A stretch of DNA of 51,472 nt from UBA2287 sp964479665 (GTDB lineage: Bacteria > Bacteroidota > Bacteroidia > Bacteroidales > Tenuifilaceae): NCBI GenBank assembly GCA_964479665.1, contig CAYZNN010000022.1:1-51472 (forward strand). The letters run 5' to 3'. A program made the translations under genes and the position numbers. How positions within the stretch are numbered: the stretch's first letter is position 1; each line of letters starts with the position of its first letter. The notes beneath the pieces were generated by a model. It saw only the letters and a program-made list of their open reading frames with translations, was not told the DNA's origin and made no database searches. This document shows, one piece after another, positions 1-7,727 of this stretch.

Positions 1-82
1 AAAGATAATTTGGGATACAAAACGACTTCCCTCCCTTTTTAAACGTTTAGGACGCAATTGATTTTGAATGATTGAATAATTA

Positions 83-1738
83 ATGAGCTCAAATCAGGAT
101 AGCCCATCCCTGTGGCTGACTAAATGGATAACCGTAGCAACGACATATTATGTTTTGGCTTCGGTTTTAACCCTCATGAGCGCAGCATGCTTTGTTGTTT
201 TTAGTTGGTACTTGTCTGTGTTCGCTGCAGGATGGCTTACCAATGGCAACATTTCACCTCGCTCGTTGCTGTATGCAACCGTTTTCCTAACAGGCCGATA
301 TGTTTTTGCCCATTTTTCGTCCATTACTAGCTACAGGGCGGGTAACAAAATTGTTTCTAGAATTAAAAAGAAACTTTACCCCAAGCTGCTCAATAACAGT
401 CAATCCGACTCCATATCGAGCACGTTATTAGTTACCCGTGTAAGCGACGATTTGAAACCCTTTTTCTCCTTTTTTATTCCTTATGCCATATCTTCGGTTT
501 TAGTTGGCGTCCTATTGTTTGTGGTTGGTTTCTGGTTCGAAATATGGGTGGGAATCATCCTGCTTATCACGTTTGTGGTTATTCCAATGCAAATAATGAT
601 GATAGGCGTAGGTGCTGAATCGCTGCACAAAAAACATATAGAGCTTTTCATGAAATATTCGGCAGTCTTTTACAATCGGCTTCATACAATTGCCGAAATT
701 GTCAATTTAAACAACTTAAAACCACAATACTGGTTTCTGTCTGAAAAAAGCAAGACGCTTAACAATGCAACCACCAGTGTAATGCAGGTTGCCATTCTGT
801 CGTCGGCGGTATTGGAACTCTTTGTTACCATTGCAATAGCTGCTGTTGCAATTTATTTCGGAATGAGCCTACTTGGAATAATGCCCGGCTCCAGTTACGG
901 GAAAGGCTACGATTTTCATGTAGCGCTGTTTTTGCTCATGCTTGCACCCTATACGTTCTATTATTTGCGGAAATTCGTGAGTGCCTATCACGATAAGAAC
1001 AAGGCGTTGGCATCGGCCAAATTAATAATGCCCATTTTGAACTATACCAGTGAAATCACTTTTGAGGTTGAAAGTGAGAATCTACAGACACTACACACTC
1101 TTGAAATCAATAATTTAAGTTTTGCTTACCCTAATTCGCCAGTAAAAGTTCTGCACAACATTCATATGAAGCTACCAACCAGAGGGCTGGTTCTGGTAAA
1201 GGGCATTTCGGGTTCAGGAAAATCGACATTGCTAAAAATTTTATCGGGAAGCTTGATTGTGCACGAAGGATTGGTTTCGGTAAACGGTATTGGCAACAAT
1301 TGGTCGGCCCAATGGCTAAAGTCGAATTCATCGTATATGAACCAATTTCCATTCATTTTCGATGGAACATTACGTTACAATGTTTTTCTTGGCAAAGAGA
1401 CCGAAACAGAAGGCCAGTATCCGGCGTTCTTAGATAGGGTGTTGGCCCGAAAGGAAAACGGATGGCAATCGGTGCTCTCCCACAACGGGAAACAGCTCTC
1501 GGGAGGCGAAAAGCAGCTGGTTACCCTTGCCCGTATGATTCTATTTCCAAAGCCAATCGCAATTTTAGACGAACCTACTGCAAGTTTGGACATCGAAACT
1601 GTAAAAATTATTGTTGAGCAAATTGAGAAATTGGCGCAAAACAAGCTCGTTATTGTTGCTTCGCACGAAGAGAAGTTTGAGGCAATTGCTTCAACTATTC
1701 TAAGTTTAAACTGGGGAGAACAAATGATGTATGAGTAA
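83..1738 (+). CDS. cydD: ABC transporter, fused permease/ATPase, CydD-like
   Basis: This 551-residue protein has an N-terminal membrane domain of about six hydrophobic segments (residues ~15-320) followed by an ABC ATPase domain. The Walker A motif GISGSGKS lies near residues 374-381, the signature LSGGEKQ near 473, and Walker B AILDEPTA near 492-499. Its 3' end overlaps the next ABC gene by 8 bases, so the two probably form a heterodimer. The pairing and the partner's CydC-like features suggest the CydDC family, inner-membrane exporters of cysteine/glutathione (or haem-linked) needed for cytochrome bd assembly. No cydAB is visible because the window starts here. A generic lipid or peptide exporter is the alternative; the ABC-exporter call is certain, the CydD assignment is moderate. 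Confidence 0.7.
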   Translation: MSSNQDSPSLWLTKWITVATTYYVLASVLTLMSAACFVVFSWYLSVFAAGWLTNGNISPRSLLYATVFLTGRYVFAHFSSITSYRAGNKIVSRIKKKLYPKLLNNSQSDSISSTLLVTRVSDDLKPFFSFFIPYAISSVLVGVLLFVVGFWFEIWVGIILLITFVVIPMQIMMIGVGAESLHKKHIELFMKYSAVFYNRLHTIAEIVNLNNLKPQYWFLSEKSKTLNNATTSVMQVAILSSAVLELFVTIAIAAVAIYFGMSLLGIMPGSSYGKGYDFHVALFLLMLAPYTFYYLRKFVSAYHDKNKALASAKLIMPILNYTSEITFEVESENLQTLHTLEINNLSFAYPNSPVKVLHNIHMKLPTRGLVLVKGISGSGKSTLLKILSGSLIVHEGLVSVNGIGNNWSAQWLKSNSSYMNQFPFIFDGTLRYNVFLGKETETEGQYPAFLDRVLARKENGWQSVLSHNGKQLSGGEKQLVTLARMILFPKPIAILDEPTASLDIETVKIIVEQIEKLAQNKLVIVASHEEKFEAIASTILSLNWGEQMMYE

Positions 1739-3329
1739 ATTTATTTTTTGGCATATTTTTCGGCCCTTAGCGAGCCGTTGGCTGTCGGGCATTTTTTTGC
1801 TGTTGTTTTGGACCGTGGCATTCATTGCTCTTCCTGCTATTTCAGGTTGGTTTCTTGCTACATGTAGCTTGGTTTTTATTACGGCAAACACCATGTTTGC
1901 ATATATAGTCCCATCGTCAATTATTCGCTTACTGACATTGCTGCGCACGGCATCAAGATACTTTGAACGCTTAGAAAATCATAAAACAACCCTCGATGCT
2001 CAGCGAAGCCTTCAGCTAAAAATATTCGAATCGGCAGCCCGACTCCCTTACTTTAAAAAACAAGTCAATAATAATTCGGCCATTCTCGATAACAGTACCT
2101 ATGGCATCGATTTAATTTTGAATCACATCCTCCTTTGGCTATTGCCATTTACTGCGTTAATTATATCGCTCATAATCTATTTCTTCTTTCTTAACGTGTT
2201 TTCGAAGGTTATAGCCCTCGAATTTCTTATTTCATCGGCCATACTTCTGTTCATTATTCCTCAATATTTTTTTCTGAAAAACCGCAAAATCTATAAAGAA
2301 CTCAAAACACTTAGGGAAGAAAATAACCATGCGCTCATTCAGAGTTTTAGGGGGCGGATAGAAATTTCAAAATATAACCTAGAGGGCAAAGCCAATAGCC
2401 AACAGCAAAAAAGAATGACCCAAATCGAACGTATTGAAAACCAATTGCAAGCAAATTCTTTCGTGTTACAGCTAATTGCAGGGCTTGGTTTTAGTTGCAT
2501 TGCCATTTTTATACTTTGGAATTCGAGCAATTACAGCATCGATGCCCCTATGGCAATAGGTATTTTTTTTGGAATTTTAGCGCAGGCCGAATTGTCTGAA
2601 ATGCTTTTCTCGGGAAAATCCGAAAAAAGTTCGGTTTCTCATCAAATAAACGATATCGAGTCGATTATTAAACAAGGTAAACAAAACGTTGAAAAAGTAC
2701 AAGTCCATTCCGAACTGCAAAGTTTACGCTTAATTAATGTACGGGCGAAAGTTCCCGAAACGCAAATAATTACCGAAGAGGTAACCTTGGAGGTAAATAA
2801 AGGCGATTGGGTAGCCCTTTATGGTGAAACAGGGAAAGGAAAAACCACGCTATTGAACAGCCTTTTTTATAGCGAATACCGGCATAGCGGCACATTAAGT
2901 TGGAATGGCAATAGCTATTTGCCCAATCTGCCTGTTCCTGAGTGCATTTATGTTACCCAAAAAGCCTATTTACTTACCGGAACCTTGCGTGAGAACTTTG
3001 AGGGCTACCCCGATTGGGATATAGAACATGTATTGAAAACGGTTGATTTAACAGGTTGGTATTTGCAACTTCCAAATGGGTTAAACAGCTGGTTGGGCGA
3101 AAACGGCGAAGTACTTAGTGGAGGACAGCGCAAAAAGCTGTTGTTAGCGCAAGCGCTTCTCAAAAAACCGCAGTTGTTGGTAGTCGACGAACCTACGGCA
3201 GGCATTAGCGCTAACAATGCCATTGCCATTTTTCGAAACATAAAACATCAATATCCCAATATAACTATACTTATGGCCACACACCTTAAGGATTTTGAAT
3301 TTGAGGTTGATAAGATTGTAAGAATATAG
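1731..3329 (+). CDS. cydC: ABC transporter, fused permease/ATPase, CydC-like
   Basis: This is the second half of a probable heterodimeric exporter, 532 residues long. Membrane segments occupy residues ~10-300, including the stretch RTASRYFERLENH, which resembles the CydC loop after the second helix. The ATPase domain has Walker A GETGKGKTT near residues 365-373, the signature LSGGQRKK near 462 and Walker B VVDEPTA with D486 and E487. The start codon lies inside the end of the upstream gene (8-base overlap), which implies translational coupling. Family knowledge points to thiol export to the periplasm for redox balance and cytochrome maturation. The Walker A of this half (GKGK) is atypical but keeps the key lysine and threonine. 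Confidence 0.7.
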   Translation: MSKFIFWHIFRPLASRWLSGIFLLLFWTVAFIALPAISGWFLATCSLVFITANTMFAYIVPSSIIRLLTLLRTASRYFERLENHKTTLDAQRSLQLKIFESAARLPYFKKQVNNNSAILDNSTYGIDLILNHILLWLLPFTALIISLIIYFFFLNVFSKVIALEFLISSAILLFIIPQYFFLKNRKIYKELKTLREENNHALIQSFRGRIEISKYNLEGKANSQQQKRMTQIERIENQLQANSFVLQLIAGLGFSCIAIFILWNSSNYSIDAPMAIGIFFGILAQAELSEMLFSGKSEKSSVSHQINDIESIIKQGKQNVEKVQVHSELQSLRLINVRAKVPETQIITEEVTLEVNKGDWVALYGETGKGKTTLLNSLFYSEYRHSGTLSWNGNSYLPNLPVPECIYVTQKAYLLTGTLRENFEGYPDWDIEHVLKTVDLTGWYLQLPNGLNSWLGENGEVLSGGQRKKLLLAQALLKKPQLLVVDEPTAGISANNAIAIFRNIKHQYPNITILMATHLKDFEFEVDKIVRI

Positions 3330-3365
3330 ATGCATGAAGCAAAATTATGTGCTTTATGAATTAAT

Positions 3366-3406
3366 TTCAAGCATATAAACTATTGTAAGCATGGGCTTGA
3401 ATTTTT
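3366..3406 (+). terminator. possible terminator after the ABC pair
   Basis: Arms TTCAAGC (3366-3372) and GCTTGAA (3395-3401) are followed by five T residues. The loop is long (22 bases), so this is a weak candidate. It sits 36 bases after the cydC-like stop codon. Confidence 0.35.
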
Positions 3407-3512
3407 CTTGTTTAGCAGGTCGCCGTTTATGCATAATCTTCTGAATGCAGCACCCTTACACATAGTCTATATTGTCATACCGCATATATTTAACATTTTT
3501 TTGAAAGATTTC

Positions 3513-3520
3513 TATCTTTG
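3513..3520 (+). promoter_or_regulatory. TAnnTTTG -7 box before the CBS membrane protein
   Basis: TATCTTTG matches the Bacteroidota -7 consensus. It ends 10 bases before the ATG at 3531, so a transcript from it would have a very short leader. No well-spaced -33 TTTG is present. Confidence 0.3.
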
Positions 3521-3530
3521 AAAAAAAAAC

Positions 3531-4595
3531 ATGATACTACTTTTTGGTTATCTTTTTCTCGCACTTATTATTTCGTTTATATGCTCCATAATGGAGGCTG
3601 TTCTACTTTCTACTCCAAATTCATTTCTAATTGTTAAAGAGGAGAGAGGTTACACTTGGGCAAAAGACTTTTTGACTCTAAAAAGTAATATCGACAAACC
3701 ACTTTCGGCCATACTTTCGTTAAACACAGTTGCACATACCGTTGGTGCAGCTGGCGTAGGCGCACAGGCCATTTTAGTTTTTGGCGATGAATACTTTGGG
3801 TTAGTTTCTGCCATGCTTACAATCCTTATCCTCGTACTTACTGAAATTTTTCCCAAAACAATTGGTGCCCGTTATTGGAGAAGTTTAGCAAAGCATACTT
3901 CAACCATTATTAAAGCAATGATATTTATAACCTATCCCCTTGTAGTTATCTCAGCAATTATAACAAAAGCCATATCCAGAAATCAGCAGGAGCATACAAC
4001 TAGCCGAGAAGAAATAGCTGCGCTTGCAAGCATAGGAGCCGACGAAGGTGTTTTTACAGAAAAAGAGCACAAGATTATTCAAAATTTACTCAAGTTGAAA
4101 AACGTTAGGGTTACTGAAATAATGACACCAAGGGTTGTTGTGGCTGTTGCCGACGAGAACCTCTCCCTTGCTGAATTCCTTAAAAATAAGGACTATCTTA
4201 AATTTTCAAGAATCCCAATATACTCAGAGAACGATGAAAACATAACGGGATACGTTTTTAGGCAAACTGTATTTGAAAAATTAGCCGAAGACCAGCATCA
4301 GCTAATACTAAAAGACATCAAAAGAGACATTGTTATTGTTCCCGACACCATCGTGCTCTTTACTCTTTGGGAAAAACTACTTGAAAGGAAAGAGCATATT
4401 GCCCTAATTGTTGACGAGTATGGTGGGCTGGATGGAATTGTAACAATGGAAGATATTATTGAAACATTGTTAGGATTAGAAATAATTGACGAAAAAGACA
4501 CTATTACTGATATGCAAAAGTTTGCACGGGAGAGGTGGAAAGCCCGTCAGACAAAGTATAATTTGCTCGACCAACTAAAGAATCGAGACGAATAA
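3531..4595 (+). CDS. CNNM/hemolysin C-family membrane protein with paired CBS domains
   Basis: The 354-residue protein begins with a DUF21-type membrane domain (three or four hydrophobic segments, residues ~1-150; the motif FSxxMEA-like SIMEAVLLS occurs near 20-28). A CBS pair follows from ~190 to 330, with the family signature VTEIMTPR near residues 192-199 and DEYGGLDGIVTMEDIIE near 295-312. The C-terminal transporter-associated CorC_HlyC domain of longer relatives appears to be missing, since the chain ends shortly after the second CBS domain. Such proteins are linked to magnesium or cobalt efflux and nucleotide sensing at the inner membrane; true haemolysin activity is not implied. It stands alone between two intergenic gaps. 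Confidence 0.85.
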   Translation: MILLFGYLFLALIISFICSIMEAVLLSTPNSFLIVKEERGYTWAKDFLTLKSNIDKPLSAILSLNTVAHTVGAAGVGAQAILVFGDEYFGLVSAMLTILILVLTEIFPKTIGARYWRSLAKHTSTIIKAMIFITYPLVVISAIITKAISRNQQEHTTSREEIAALASIGADEGVFTEKEHKIIQNLLKLKNVRVTEIMTPRVVVAVADENLSLAEFLKNKDYLKFSRIPIYSENDENITGYVFRQTVFEKLAEDQHQLILKDIKRDIVIVPDTIVLFTLWEKLLERKEHIALIVDEYGGLDGIVTMEDIIETLLGLEIIDEKDTITDMQKFARERWKARQTKYNLLDQLKNRDE

Positions 4596-4751
4596 TTATG
4601 TGCCACTTTTTTAACTTTGTATTCCTTGCAGGTAGTTAGGATGTTGTGGGAAATTTTACATCAACCTACAAATCAATGCGCCGACAGGTAAATAGTTTTT
4701 TATGATTATCCGCTTTAATGCCTATTATAAATGAGATAATTAAAATGATAT

Positions 4752-4851
4752 GTCATTGCGAACGTTCTTCGTGAAGCAATCTATTAATTAACAGAATTTT
4801 ATAGATTGTCTCTACCCTCAAAGTACGAAGGTTTCGCAATGTCGCAATGGC
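4752..4851. repeat. degenerate palindromic dispersed repeat (GTCATTGCGA type)
   Basis: The left end GTCATTGCGAACG and following AAGCAATCTAT are mirrored by ATAGATTG (4801-4808) and TTCGCAATG...GCAATGGC at the right end. The pattern resembles the small dispersed repeats with ends like GTCATTGCGA and GAAGCAATCT that are widespread in Bacteroidota and other genomes. The two arms are now imperfect, so it is probably a decayed, non-autonomous copy. Confidence 0.6.
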
Positions 4852-4947
4852 TTAAGGTATCATAACGGACAATCATTTAAAAATATTAACGGTAGTCAAT
4901 CCCATCCGTTTAATTTATCATTGTGTGTTTAATGCTCAATAATTTGC

Positions 4948-4955
4948 TAATTTTG
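4948..4955 (+). promoter_or_regulatory. TAnnTTTG -7 box before the small lipoprotein gene
   Basis: TAATTTTG followed by C fits the Bacteroidota -7 element. It lies 53 bases upstream of the ATG at 5009. A clear -33 element at the expected spacing is not seen. Confidence 0.45.
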
Positions 4956-5008
4956 CAGGTAATTAAATTATTAATAAAATTTTCTATTCATTAATTAATC
5001 AAATTAAT

Positions 5009-5434
5009 ATGAGAACATTTAAAGTTTTAATGCTTACTGCTTCGGTTGCTCTGCTTATGGTTGCATGTGGTGGCAAAGGTACTAAGGAAGTGGCTCAGAA
5101 CGAGCAAATAGAAGTTTCTGTTGATTCGTTGCTCAACGATGCTTCAGCGCTGGATGGTAAGGTGGTAAAGTTTGTAGCTACAGTTGACCATGCTTGTATG
5201 CACGGTGGAAAGCGTCTTACTGTTTTTGGAACAGTTAAAGGTAAAACCATGAAGGTTGAAGGTGGCGATGTTGTTCAGAAATTCGAAACCTCACTTATGG
5301 GCAAGCAGGTTGAAGTAGTTGGAAAGGTTAAGAAAGTGCCTGGAAGTGTTGTAGCCGACTGTGAAACCGAGGAGGGTAAAGATGTGCCTACATTTGCTTA
5401 TGTTGTAGAGTGTATTAGTTATAAGCAGTTGTAG
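5009..5434 (+). CDS. small lipoprotein with HxCxHGGKR motif, probable OB-like fold
   Basis: This 141-residue protein has a lipoprotein signal peptide: a hydrophobic stretch ends in MVAC with the acylated cysteine at residue 20, followed by GG. The mature part contains 'DGKVVKFVATVDHACMHGGKR' type sequence (residues ~49-69), with H61, C63, H65 and G66-G67 close together and another cysteine at 118. The pattern of short beta-like segments around VVKFVATV, MKVEGG and VEVVGKVKKV suggests an OB-like barrel. The histidine/cysteine cluster could bind a metal or haem, but that is inference. A PepSY-type membrane gene follows 134 bases later after a strong hairpin, so the two may be functionally linked though separately transcribed. 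Confidence 0.75.
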   Translation: MRTFKVLMLTASVALLMVACGGKGTKEVAQNEQIEVSVDSLLNDASALDGKVVKFVATVDHACMHGGKRLTVFGTVKGKTMKVEGGDVVQKFETSLMGKQVEVVGKVKKVPGSVVADCETEEGKDVPTFAYVVECISYKQL

Positions 5435-5444
5435 ATTGTGTTGT

Positions 5445-5488
5445 TGCCTGCCTTCCGCCTGCCTTCTGGCAGTCAGGGCTAGGCAGGA
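5445..5488. repeat. GC-rich imperfect palindrome (TGCCTGCC type)
   Basis: TGCCTGCCTTCCGCCTGCC is followed by GGCAGTCAGGGCTAGGCAGG, which forms an imperfect inverted repeat. It is richer in G+C than its surroundings and resembles short dispersed repeats of this type in other Bacteroidota. Just downstream of a lipoprotein stop, it could also stabilise the mRNA 3' end. Confidence 0.45.
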
Positions 5489-5513
5489 GTTATTGAGTAA
5501 TTGGGGTAATAAT

Positions 5514-5559
5514 GCGGAGTACTTAAATCTAACATTGTTAGAAAAGTACTCTGCTTTTT
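5514..5559 (+). terminator. intrinsic terminator after the small lipoprotein gene
   Basis: GCGGAGTACTT (5514-5524) pairs with AAGTACTCTGC (5544-5554) with one G-T pair, followed by five T residues. The loop itself carries a second small stem (CTAAC/GTTAG). Confidence 0.7.
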
Positions 5560-5568
5560 CAGTTAATA

Positions 5569-6123
5569 ATGAACTTTCGAAAGATAAATAGGGTTCTTCA
5601 TCGCGATTTGAGCTACTTTTTTGCGGGAATGGTTATCATTTATAGCGTATCGGGTATTGCGCTTAACCATTTGCACCAATGGAACCCCAACTACATAATT
5701 TCGAATGTTGCATTTGAGGCCAAGTTGCCTGCCGATACATCAGCCATTAACCTTGAGGTTATTGAACAGATTACCTCCGATATATACTCCGGTCAGGTGC
5801 TTTCGTACTACTACCCCAGGCCCGAAACGCTGAAAGCGTTTGTTAAGAATGGTACCATAACATTCAACCTAGCCAACGGAAGTGCCATGCTCGAGAGGGT
5901 AGAGCGCCGTCCCATTTTTAGCCAGTTAAACTTTTTGCATTACAATAACCCCCGCCGCTGGTGGACTGCCTTTAGCGACATATTTGCCGTTGCGCTTATT
6001 GTCATTACACTTACAGGTCTTTTTATAATTAAAGGTAAAAACGGAGTTACTCGTAGAGGAGCCTTTCTGGTTGCTGCCGGATTTATTCTGCCCATTTTAG
6101 CACTCATTCTTTACTTCGGATAG
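5569..6123 (+). CDS. PepSY-associated transmembrane protein
   Basis: The 184-residue protein has an N-terminal membrane segment (residues ~14-34) preceded by RVLHRDLSYFF, a periplasmic-looking central part (~35-130), and two C-terminal membrane segments (~135-156 and ~162-182). This layout and the H11, H34, H36 and NFLHYNNPRRWW histidines match small PepSY-type membrane proteins (COG3295-like), relatives of iron-regulated reductase membrane subunits. Membrane-edge histidines in such proteins may hold haem, though that is not shown here. The gene begins 9 bases after the T-run of the preceding terminator. A role with the upstream lipoprotein in metal or redox handling is inference. Confidence 0.7.
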   Translation: MNFRKINRVLHRDLSYFFAGMVIIYSVSGIALNHLHQWNPNYIISNVAFEAKLPADTSAINLEVIEQITSDIYSGQVLSYYYPRPETLKAFVKNGTITFNLANGSAMLERVERRPIFSQLNFLHYNNPRRWWTAFSDIFAVALIVITLTGLFIIKGKNGVTRRGAFLVAAGFILPILALILYFG

Positions 6124-6143
6124 CACTGAGCCAAAAACTTTTT

Positions 6144-6151
6144 TAAATTTG
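6144..6151 (+). promoter_or_regulatory. TAnnTTTG -7 box for tnaA
   Basis: TAAATTTG followed by C matches the Bacteroidota -7 consensus. It lies 21 bases before the short leader ORF at 6173 and 190 bases before the tnaA start, leaving a long 5' leader. A good -33 TTTG at normal spacing is not visible, which would fit an activated promoter. Confidence 0.5.
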
Positions 6152-6172
6152 CAGCAGTGCATCCAATTGCAT

Positions 6173-6205
6173 ATGCTTAAGGCATGGTTTTACAACGTTG
6201 TATAG
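6173..6205 (+). CDS. possible 10-residue Trp-containing leader peptide (TnaC-like)
   Basis: ATG at 6173 opens a ten-codon ORF, MLKAWFYNVV, ending in TAG at 6203-6205. It begins about 20 bases after the predicted -7 box and lies 136 bases upstream of tnaA. The single tryptophan followed by phenylalanine after a lysine recalls the KWFN core of Escherichia coli TnaC, whose stalling ribosome senses tryptophan. There is no proline at the stop and no conserved spacing to compare, so the resemblance may be chance. No Shine-Dalgarno sequence is seen, as is usual for this phylum. A second leader ORF of 24 codons starts at 6184 but has no tryptophan. Confidence 0.35.
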   Translation: MLKAWFYNVV

Positions 6206-6264
6206 GGTTTATTGCCAAAAACGTGTTTCGAAATATTAAGAATCGCGACACCTTCTAACCCGTT

Positions 6265-6284
6265 GCGCATCATTCAGCATGCGC
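6265..6284 (+). promoter_or_regulatory. hairpin in the tnaA leader, possible attenuator
   Basis: GCGCAT (6265-6270) and ATGCGC (6279-6284) form a perfect six-pair stem with an eight-base loop. A pyrimidine-rich run with TTTTTGTTTTT follows about ten bases later (to 6306). The distance from stem to T-run is longer than in a classic terminator, so either a weak terminator or an antiterminator arm is possible. Confidence 0.35.
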
Positions 6285-6341
6285 GCTCCCTCTCTTTTTG
6301 TTTTTCAATTTACAAATACAAACGTTTTAAAATAATATATC

Positions 6342-7715
6342 ATGGAACTTCCATTTGCCGAATCGTATAAAATTAAAATGATCGAGCCTATCCGCCGTAG
6401 CACCCGCAAAGAGCGCGAGGAGTGGATTAAGGCAGCCAGCTACAACCTATTTAACCTTAAGAGCGATCAGGTTTTTATCGACCTGCTTACCGATTCGGGT
6501 ACGGGTGCTATGAGCGACCGCCAGTGGAGCGCTCTTATGCTGGGCGACGAGAGTTACGCCGGAGCCTCGTCGTACTATAACCTTAAGAATGCCATTCACA
6601 CTATTTTAGGTTTTCAGTACTTTATGCCTACGCACCAGGGGCGAGCTGCCGAAAATGTGCTATTTTCGGTTTTGGTCAAGGAGGGCGATTGCATTCCCGG
6701 TAACTCCCATTTCGATACTACCAAGGGGCATATTGAATTTCGTAAGGCGCATGCAGTCGATTTAACCATCGACGTGGCCTGCGATACAGAAGCATATCAC
6801 CCTTTTAAGGGCAATGTGGATACAGAAAAGTTGGAAGCTTTCTTGGCCGAAAACGCCCATAAGGTACCCTTTGTCATTGTTACGGTAACAAACAATACTG
6901 CTGGTGGTCAGCCCGTTTCAATGGAGTGCCTGCGCGAAGTGAAGCGAATTGCCAAGTACTATGGCAAACCGGTTCTTTTCGATTCGGCCCGATTTGCCGA
7001 AAATGCTTACTTCATAAAAACCCGAGAGAAGGGCTATGAAAGCAAAACGATTAAGGAAATCGTTCGGGAAATGTATTTGTATGCCGATATGATGACCATG
7101 AGTAGTAAGAAGGACGCCATAGTGAATATGGGCGGATTCATTGCCATGAACTCCGAGGATATTTGGCGTCAGTGCTTAACATACAACATAATGTTCGAGG
7201 GATTTGTTACTTATGGCGGTATGAGCGGAAGAGATATGAACGCTTTGGCAGCCGGCCTCGACGAGGGCACCGAGTTCGATTACCTCGAAACTCGCATTAA
7301 ACAGGTTGTGTACTTGGGTAATAAGCTACGCGAGTATGGAGTGCCCATTCAGTACCCCATTGGCGGGCACGCCATTTTTGTCGATGCCAATCGTATGCTT
7401 CCCAATATTCCAAAAGAAGAATACAGAGCGCAAACCCTGGCTATCGAGTTGTATATCGAGGCGGGTGTAAGGGGTGTTGAAATTGGCACTCTGCTGGCCG
7501 ACCGAGACCCTGTTACCCGCGAGAACCGCTATCCACGTCTTGAACTGCTTCGTTTGGCTATCCCTCGCCGTACCTACACCAACAATCATATGGATGTGGT
7601 AGCGGCAGGTTTGCGAAATGTACTTGAGCGAACCAATGAAATTAAAAAAGGCTACCGAATTGCTTGGGAAGCGCCCATAATGCGCCATTTTACTGTAAAA
7701 CTCGAAAAGGCATAA
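6342..7715 (+). CDS. tnaA: tryptophanase
   Basis: This 457-residue cytosolic PLP enzyme splits L-tryptophan to indole, pyruvate and ammonia. It shows the hallmark IDLLTDSGTGAMS (residues 46-58), PTHQGR (96-101), DSARFAENAYFIK (214-226) and the PLP lysine in SSKKD (K257). At the position that separates tryptophanase from tyrosine phenol-lyase it reads VEIG rather than MERG, which favours tryptophanase. Length matches the family. A long 5' leader with a Trp-containing mini-ORF and a hairpin precedes the ATG. A MATE exporter starts 12 bases after the stop, so the two form an operon. The tna permease of enterobacteria is absent here. Confidence 0.95.
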   Translation: MELPFAESYKIKMIEPIRRSTRKEREEWIKAASYNLFNLKSDQVFIDLLTDSGTGAMSDRQWSALMLGDESYAGASSYYNLKNAIHTILGFQYFMPTHQGRAAENVLFSVLVKEGDCIPGNSHFDTTKGHIEFRKAHAVDLTIDVACDTEAYHPFKGNVDTEKLEAFLAENAHKVPFVIVTVTNNTAGGQPVSMECLREVKRIAKYYGKPVLFDSARFAENAYFIKTREKGYESKTIKEIVREMYLYADMMTMSSKKDAIVNMGGFIAMNSEDIWRQCLTYNIMFEGFVTYGGMSGRDMNALAAGLDEGTEFDYLETRIKQVVYLGNKLREYGVPIQYPIGGHAIFVDANRMLPNIPKEEYRAQTLAIELYIEAGVRGVEIGTLLADRDPVTRENRYPRLELLRLAIPRRTYTNNHMDVVAAGLRNVLERTNEIKKGYRIAWEAPIMRHFTVKLEKA

Positions 7716-7727
7716 TCCTTTAAAATT

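Larger units (their letters stand above)
4596..5008. other. 413-base gene-free region
   Basis: This gap holds a degenerate inverted repeat (4752-4851) and a TAnnTTTG box close to its right end (4948-4955). I see no ORF with coding character and no RNA gene in it. Confidence 0.6.

Noticed and set aside
1..60. Possible C-terminal tail of an upstream gene, open in two frames (stops at 42 and 60)
   Set aside because: Too short to tell which frame is coding; cytochrome bd subunit II would be plausible in front of cydDC but no motif supports it.
6184..6258. 24-codon ORF MVLQRCIGF... in the tnaA leader
   Set aside because: No tryptophan and no likely start signal; kept only as an alternative to the 10-codon ORF.
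7326..7688. 120-codon minus-strand ORF inside tnaA
   Set aside because: Lies antisense to a certain gene, has no recognisable motif, and looks like a codon-bias shadow.
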